DNA from: Gloeopeniophorella convolvens
Lineage: Eukaryota > Basidiomycota > Agaricomycetes > Russulales
Length of the DNA stretch: 64,000 bases
Assembly: GCA_022496205.1 (NCBI GenBank)
Contig: WTXD01000005.1
Span: 186,001-250,000, forward strand
Direction: 5' to 3'
The notes under the pieces were generated by a model. That model was not told the DNA's origin. It searched no databases and worked only from the letters and a program-made list of their open reading frames with translations. Position 1 is the stretch's first letter. Each line of letters starts with the position of its first letter. The position numbers were made by a program, and so were the translations under genes. This document shows, piece after piece, positions 57,283-64,000 of this stretch.

Positions 57283-60200
57283 ATGGAGTCCATACAGCAA
57301 TCCGACGAAAATCCACAGCAGGCTACCCCTCAGAGCCCATCCTCGTCGAGCATTCCGATCATCTTCGACTCTGCCCTCAAACAGTACGCTGAGAAGACGG
57401 GAGTCGATTTGACCACCCATGCGCTTACCGCAAAGCTGGGGCGTTGCAACACCGTTGATGCTGTTATCGGCGTGTTCCAGGACCAATTATACACGCTGAA
57501 AAAGCTTAGAAACCGTCAAGGAAGACGAGCCAAAATTATAGAGGCGGTGAAGCCAGTAGTGGGTGTCGTTCTTCCGTTGCTCGACAGCGGGATTCTGGAC
57601 AAGTGTTTGGGAGCGGTGAGCTTCCCTGGCGTACATCACATGCACACTGATCGAACAGGTCCATCCTTTACCAGGCGTTCCCACCCGCCCAGGCCGTCCT
57701 CGCTGGGATCGGGATCCTGCTCCAGGTACGCGGCCCACATCGCGGTGCGCATGAACTCACGCTGCAATATACGAACGAATCAGACGGTGAAAAAGGTCGA
57801 AGAGAACTACGAAACGCTCGTCGAGCTCTTCGAAAAGATCAAGGGTTTTCTAGCACGCCTCAAAATCTACGATCGAGTGTCACTGCCATCGGCGATGCTG
57901 GAGGCCATCGTCAAGATTGTCGCTGAAATGCTGTCAATCTTCGCACTTGCCACCAAGGAAGTCAAACAAGGCAGCCTGAGTGAGTCCGACCGTCCGTTTC
58001 ACGTTCTGGACTGACTCCTGAATGTGATGCAGAGAAGTTTGGGAAGACGCTACTGCAGGACAAGGCGATACAAGATGCATTGGAGCATATGGACAAGCTC
58101 ACGCAAGAGGAAACACGGGCAGTGGTAGCTGAAACGTACGGGAATACTGTAGCGATCATGGGGGATACTCAGCAGATCTTGAGCAATCAAAGCACGCAGC
58201 AACGTTCGTTTCACGCTCTCGACATTCCTCAGGCGGCGATTGATCCTCTTGCAGGCGCCGAACTGCGGCATCGCTATCAAACATGGCTAAACCCACCAGA
58301 CTCGTCCACAAATCAAAACTTTGCATCGGACAGACATCACATCGGGACCTCCTCATGGTTCCTTGAAGGCCGCGTTTTCGAAGAGTGGAGGAAAACAGGA
58401 TCGGTGATGTGGATACACGGAAAACGTGAGCATGTCCTTCAGGTCACCGGCCCTCCCTCCCTGAACACACATATGTTATCTTCCGGCGACCAAAGCGGGA
58501 TCGGGAAAGAGTATTCTGTGGTACGATACACCTCTGGACAATTCGTGTTGGTGCTGATATGTCTGAACACAAGCTCTACCATCATCAAGGAACTTGAGCG
58601 GTTGCACGCAGGGGAACGCAGCTCTACCGTGGCGTACTTCTACTTTGACTTTCGCGACTCGAAGAAGCAGGCCTTCCATGGTATGCTTGCGTCTCTAATC
58701 GTCCAACTTTCTGTGGTGTCCGACACTCTCTGCGACGTCATCTCTCACATGTATTCGGCCCACGGTGATGGTCTCCGGCAGCCTGGAGAAGGTGCGCTCG
58801 CGCAATGCTTACTGGACATGCTCTCGGCATCGGGCCAAGGAACCAGATACGTGATTCTCGATGCCCTGGACGAATGTCCACACAATCGCGTATCTCCGCC
58901 ACGCCATAAAATCCTTAACTTTCTCGTTCAAATGTCATCCCAGTGCCCCTCCGATCTGCGAGTGTGCATCATGAGCCGTCCTGAGGATGACATTGCCGAT
59001 ACTCTCCGACCTCTGGCTCTCCACCGTGTCTGCTTGGAAGATGAAAGCGATCATGCGCTCGATATGGAACATTACATACGGCACGAGGTCAATACGAATG
59101 TGAGGATGCGGAAATGGCCGGAAAAGACGAGGAACCTCGTTATCGAGACGCTGTCGAAGAATGCGAATGGGATGTACGTTGTCGTACTGGCGCGTGTCTC
59201 GGAGAGATGATATGCTCACACCCGATGGAAGGTTCCGCTACGTCGCTTGCCAACTCGACATCCTGCGCAACTGTCCTCCAGCCACCGTCGAAATCACTCT
59301 GCAAACGCTCCCCAAGACGCTTTACGAGACGTACGAATCCACGCTGCGGCGCATCGAAGATGATTCCGAGGAGAACTGGCGTCACGCTCATCGGATCTTC
59401 CAATGTCTATCATTCTCCGTCCGCCCACTCCGCGTTGAGGAGCTCGCCGAAGTTCTTGCGATCGATTTCGATCAAAGCATCCCCGCGTTGAACCCAGATT
59501 GGCGCTCGGAGAGCCCAGAAGAGGCCGTCCTGTCCACGTGCCCCGGCAGTTTCATCGCCATCGTCATTGACGAAGGCGGTCACAGGATTGTGCAGTTTGC
59601 ACACTTCTCAGTGAAGGAGTTCTTGACATCAAACCACCTCGCCAAGTCATCAGACCCTGACGTCTCCCGCTTCTATGTCCTCTCCGGAGTCGCGCACACA
59701 GTCCTCGCTCAGGCTTGTCTAGCCACACTGCTCCAACTACACTCGTCGGTTAATATGAGCAGCGTCGGAAGTTACCCCCTCTCTATCTACGCTGCCGGAC
59801 ATTGGGACACCCACGCGCAACCAGACGACGCGATAGACTACATCAACGACGCCGTAGATATTCTTTTCGGTCCGCAAAGTCCGCACTTAGCAGCATGGAT
59901 ATGGGTCCATGACAAGAATAAGCCCTGGCTGTCACCGTCACTGCAGCTTGCGGACGGCCCAGAAGATCCATCCGCGACGCTTTTATTCTACGCTGCGCTG
60001 TGTGGCCTCGCCGATCTTGTCCTTCGCATATCCACCTCACAACCAGAGAGGGTGGATATGATGTCCGCCGGTCGGCATGGGACAGTGCTGCAGGCGGCGG
60101 CGAACAGTGAAAACCTTGATACCGTTCAAGCACTGCTGGACTATGGCACACTTCAGGCTGCGTCGGCATGGGGACATCTCGAGATCGTCCGCCTGCTGCT

Positions 60201-61530
60201 CGACCGCGGTGCGGACGTTAATGCGTGGGGTGGTAGTCATTGGACGGCGCTGGAGGCTGCGTCGGCCGAGGGACACCTCGAGATCGTTTGCCTGCTACTC
60301 GACTACGGTGCGGACCTCAATATGTTAGGTGGCGGTCGTAGAACGACGCTGGAGGTTGCGTCGGCCAAGGGACACCTCGAGATCGTCTGCCTGCTACATG
60401 ACTACGGTGCGGACCTCAATATGTGGGATGGCGTTCATGGAACAATGCTGGAGGCTGCGTCAGCCGAGGAACACCTCGAGATTGTCCGCCTGCTGCTGAA
60501 CCGCGGCGCGGACGTCAATGCGTTGGGTGGAATTCATGGAACGGCGCTGCAGGCTGCGTCGGTCAAGGGACACCTCGAGATTGTCCGCCTGCTGCTCAGC
60601 CGCCGTGCGGGCGTCAATGCGTGGGGTGGCAGTCATGGAACGGCGCTGCAGGCTGCGTCGGTCAAGGGACACCTCGAGATCGTCCGCCTGCTGCTCAACC
60701 ACGGTGTGGATGTCAATGCGTTGGGTGGCAGTCATGGAACGGCGCTGCAGGCTGCGTCGGCCAAGGGACACCTCGAGATCGTCCGCCTGCTACTGAACCG
60801 CGGTGCGGACGTCAATGCGTTGGGTGGCATTCATGGAACGGCGCTGCAGGCTGCGTCGGTCAAGGGACACCTCGAGATCGTCCGCCTGCTACTCAACCGC
60901 GGTGCGGACGTCAACGCAGATCCATGCGCGGTACACGGCGGACCGTTCGCAAGTGCATTAGTGGCGGCGTCATTCGAGGGTAACATGAAGATCGTGCAGA
61001 CTCTACTCGATTGGGGTGCAGACGTCGATCCACAAGCCAAGGCCGATCTCATGTCATCCCCCCCAGTTTCAACCCCATCCCCTACGGACGCCAGCGCCGA
61101 AGACGCCGAGTACACAACTCCACTGGCTGCCGCTTCAGCCTGCGATAAATTCCAGCTCGGTCTTGACATCGCTCAATTGCTACTGGAGCGAGGTGCAAAT
61201 GTCAATGCTCGAGGATCCGTAGATGGTACTGCGCTGGCCGTGGCATCGTATTGGGGCAATGGGGAGCTTGTACGACTGTTACTAGACCACGGTGCCAACG
61301 TGAACGACGAAGGCGATGGGGCTTATGGAAACGCCCTCCAGGCAGCGTCCTTTGGTGGAGAATTTGCCATTGTGCAACTGCTGCTCGATCGCGGGGCCGA
61401 CATCAACGCGCGAGGCACTTCGGTCGCCGAAAGCGCGCTGGAGATAGCGTCAGCCGAGGGGTACGAAGGCATCGTAGACCTATTGTCAAGCATGGCGCAG
61501 ACAGACGCAGTGTTAGCTATTGGCGATTGA
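57283..61530 (+). CDS. STAND/NLR-like protein: Goodbye domain, NACHT, ankyrin repeats
   Basis: Introns at 57616-57674, 57726-57783, 57980-58032, 58426-58495, 58521-58573 and 59174-59231 give exactly 1,298 residues. Residues about 20-190 match the fungal Goodbye domain (DSALKQYAEKTG, THALTAKLGRC, FPPAQAVLAGIGILLQ after splicing). The NACHT region starts at WIHGK. Its Walker A motif PGSGKSIL exists only after splicing, on a 25-nt exon (58496-58520). Walker B is VILDALDEC, and the sensor-like CIMSRPEDD follows. A winged-helix-like segment contains FSVRPLRVEELAEVLA and HFSVKEFL. From about residue 806 to the end are ankyrin repeats, eight of them in near-identical 33-residue units. In fungi such proteins act as non-self receptors: repeats sense ligand, NACHT oligomerises, and the N-terminal domain triggers the response, often cell death. 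Here this role is inferred from architecture. Confidence 0.92.
60148..60933 (+). repeat. Eight near-identical 99-bp ankyrin units
   Basis: Units start at 60148, 60247, 60346, 60445, 60544, 60643, 60742 and 60841 with exact 99-bp spacing; the last diverges at its end. Each encodes about 33 residues with the core AAS-xx-GHLEIV-x-LLL and GADVNA. Differences between units concentrate at a few positions: the residue after ALQ/ALE, the two residues before GH, the residue after EIV, the pair after LLL, and the loop around GG-x-H. Such units are typical of fungal NLR repeat arrays evolving by unequal exchange. Confidence 0.92.
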
Positions 61531-63675
61531 ATCGAAAGGTTGGTGCAGCCGAATTTATACCATGCAGACTCATAGTGCTGATCAACGTTTGGCCATTCAG
61601 AGACTCGTGGGTGGTCTGGATGGGATTCCCTGTTCTGTTCCGTTGGTCCGGCTCGTAGGGATGGGGTGTACGCAGAAGGTGGTGGAGACGTTTCATGTGA
61701 GCTGTATATCGAGGGCTCGAGTGTTGACAAATTGCTGTACCGAGATATGAGAACAATTGTTTCTGTGCGCCGCTGCTCCATGATCCTACTGGCATAGTGG
61801 GATACGAGTCGGAGTGACATTGAAATGATCCAGCGCGTGGCGCGCATTTGTCTTGATCGTTTCCAGGGAGGGTCAGCAAGCATGAGTGAGCGGGTAACAG
61901 GAGATAGAGACAGGCGCGAGGATTCTTCGGCGATGAACGTCGTATGACGGGGGAGGGGTGGCCACTGGTGCCCGGAGCACGTAGGATACTCTACAAGCAG
62001 ATGATTAGGTGGCAAGCGACTGGCCATTGGGAAGCCTGATGGATATGGTTACTTTTCGTCTGCAATGGCAGGTTCAGTTGGCACACGATACAGCAGATGA
62101 GAGCAGGATGAAAGACACGCTCGTCGCACCGCTGTGATAATCTCTTCGCAGTTGCGGACCCAGGCCGCTCCCAGGGAACCGTCGGTATTTTAGACGTTGG
62201 GCACGCGCCCGGGGGTGTAGCTATGTAGTCTAGTCGAATGGCTGAGGCTGGGAGATCCGCGCGTCGCGGTGAGGCCGACAGATGTTCTGGTGACCGCCGT
62301 GACAGCGACGTGCGCAGCTGCAGGCCGAGTCTCAGATCTCAGACCGAGCTCGGCACTGCAAAACATGTGCATGCAGAGCAATGGCTTGCGCACAGAACCC
62401 ATTCGATCCCGCCAGCCTCGCCAGCACTATTTCGCTACCCCGCCCCACGCACCTACCTGCCTCTTCATCCCAGCTCCCTCTATGTCGTGTCCTACCATCA
62501 ACGTTCGTGCAGGTCGTCACGCGAAGCCAGGACGCGAAGCTGGCCATCCCGCGCGTTATAAAGCACAAATTCGAAAGCGGAGGCGTGGTAACGCCGCCTC
62601 CTTCCTCTACCGCTTCTGCTCTCCTGTGACTCCACGTCAGTTTACCCCCACCTTTTGCATTCGGGCCAGCCATCGCACAGGCATGTGCACTATGCAAGAC
62701 ATAGCGGCGGCTCCATATGCGCCCACCTTGAACCTCGAATAGGACGTCCAAAGCCATTCATGGTGTCAGGTATGTTTCTACTCCTTGATTCCATCGCGCT
62801 GCACCTCAATTCCCAGCCCCCCTTCAAGTTGCTCCCTCCATCCGCATGAAGGCACCCTCATCGAGTACGGCATCTCCACTCGCCACTCGGAGGTCTACCG
62901 TGGGGGCCTGATGGATGGCAGCAGTCTGTCAACCATGTGCAGTATGCGCGGTGCACCATGGCCATCCGACCTGCAGGACCCGCTGGGCGAGGCCTCGCCT
63001 ACGCGGATGAAGCCACGGCAAGCGGTACGCCCAGAACCCTGCTGATAGCTCACGTCATTCGGTCGCAGTGCACCGTGCATCGAACTCGGGAGTGCAGTTG
63101 AGGAAGAAGTCGAACGGGCTGCGTGGCTGACGAACAGCCGGATCACGCCATTCTCGACGCCCACTGACGGCGCCTTTGCGTCGCGGGCGTACTGGACGAT
63201 GCGAATCTGACTGACTTATCGCGCCCTCCGTTCCGGCGCTCCTCGTCCCTCCTTCCTCATTTCCCCCCTTGCACCTCTCCCACTAGGCTCATCCCCGTCC
63301 TTCCTGGACGCTTCGCAGAGCGGGACGCCGAAGTCGATTCTTGTCTAGCTAGGTAGCACAGCAAGCCGATTCGGTAACCGTTTAGCCATCACGGGACCTG
63401 AGGCCTGAGTGCACGAACTTGCGAGGAACATTGGTCGGACTTAAGGCCCACAGCCTTCAGTAAACTGAAGAGTATCTGGATGGTGTCGTCCGGTAAATAT
63501 GTATCATGATTTAACACCCTTTGTATCTACGATGTTGGACTCAAGGACAAGGAGAATCCTGTCAGATTCGAGCAGTGCCCTTGGTGTATCCTATGAAATA
63601 CATAATCAAGTCGATTTCAACGACGACACAACGGGTCCGCTGCGGTGAAGGACACGGATGCCTCCACAGACCAAA
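61531..63675. other. No gene supported
   Basis: This 2.1-kb stretch separates the STAND gene from the WD40 gene. A plus-strand segment near 62860-62940 reads TLIEYGISTRHSEVYRGG, which looks protein-like and could be an exon of a small or decayed gene, but no partner exons with a domain were found. The rest shows short frames only. Confidence 0.4.
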
Positions 63676-64000
63676 TCACGAAGGAGCAGGAGGAAGCGAG
63701 GTGTCCGACGCTCGCGCGGCTGCGGGGAACGCGGTGGCACGGCGGCCACCCGATATGTCGTCACCCTCTCTCGACTCTATGTGGAGGGTCGCCCGACCGC
63801 GACGCGGCGTTTCCGCAGACTCAGCCTGCGGCACTACCGGGCTCTCTGTGTGAAGATCTACATCAGGGTGTAGGTAAGTCGGAGCCCAGCGGCTAGGAGT
63901 AGACAGGCTCCCCGAGTCGGAGTGCGTGCTGCGTGCCAGCTCCGGCGGCCCAGCCCACACGCGCACGGTGCCGTCGTGGTAGCCCGTCGCGAGCATAAAT
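63676..64000 (-). CDS. WD40-repeat protein, C-terminal fragment (runs off the window)
   Basis: The frame is open from the right edge down to a stop at 63676-63678. It contains LATGYHDGTVRVW, the typical end of a WD40 blade (GH-like turn, D, and terminal VW). The remaining 85 or so residues are Ser/Pro/Arg-rich without further blades. The 5' part of the gene lies beyond base 64000, so the number of blades and the function are unknown. A missed intron in the low-complexity tail is possible. Confidence 0.6.
   Translation of the reverse strand, partial: FMLATGYHDGTVRVWAGPPELARSTHSDSGSLSTPSRWAPTYLHPDVDLHTESPVVPQAESAETPRRGRATLHIESREGDDISGGRRATAFPAAARASDTSLPPAPS

Overview
The window reads as nuclear DNA of a basidiomycete fungus, most likely an Agaricomycete of polypore type. 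Genes lie on both strands and are cut by many short GT-AG introns (mostly 46-75 bp, a few shorter or longer) that can be placed from reading frame and family conservation. Several families present are typical of mushroom-forming fungi: DUF6533 membrane proteins, an MLKL-type four-helix-bundle kinase, a Goodbye-NACHT-ankyrin STAND protein and a Gti1/Pac2 regulator. All exon models below were built by hand; for most multi-exon genes the summed exon length is a multiple of three.

Layout. 1-5.8 kb: no supportable gene, but a 290-bp inverted-repeat element with a 3-bp target duplication (3864-4153). 5.86-10.17 kb (+): a large multi-exon MLKL-like protein (helical bundle, TKL kinase, conserved C-terminal region) with an apparent 1-nt lesion in the activation segment. 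13.18-14.31 kb (+): Gti1/Pac2 (WOPR) transcription factor. 14.3-21.6 kb: gene-poor. 21.59-22.33 kb (+): MARVEL-type membrane protein. 22.66-23.07 kb (-): first member of a small unnamed 'FWW' family. 24.48-28.48 kb (+): CTR copper transporter, a small proline-rich ORF and a ferric/cupric reductase. 28.77-30.75 kb (-): MFS transporter. 32.6-34.06 kb (-): decayed aldo/keto reductase. 35.49-36.28 kb (+): proline-rich protein. 36.47-38.87 kb (-): AGC-type kinase. 39.72-40.25 kb (-): small FHA protein, then a tRNA-Asp relic. 41.2-46.9 kb (-): two tandem DUF6533 genes, the second with a frameshift. 49.09-50.61 kb (-): putative O-fucosyltransferase-like protein. 51.5-52.8 kb (+): two further 'FWW' genes in tandem. 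53.15-53.99 kb (+): single-pass membrane protein. 54.37-55.99 kb (-): FkbM-like methyltransferase. 57.28-61.53 kb (+): Goodbye-NACHT-ankyrin STAND protein with near-identical 99-bp repeats. The right edge cuts a WD40 gene on the minus strand.

Functional reading. CTR and FRE form an obvious reductive metal-uptake pair. The MLKL-like kinase and the STAND protein are both of architectures linked to non-self recognition or regulated cell death in fungi, though they lie 47 kb apart and nothing here shows that they act together. The most unfamiliar items are the three-member 'FWW' family and the C-terminal region of the MLKL-like protein, neither of which I can name.
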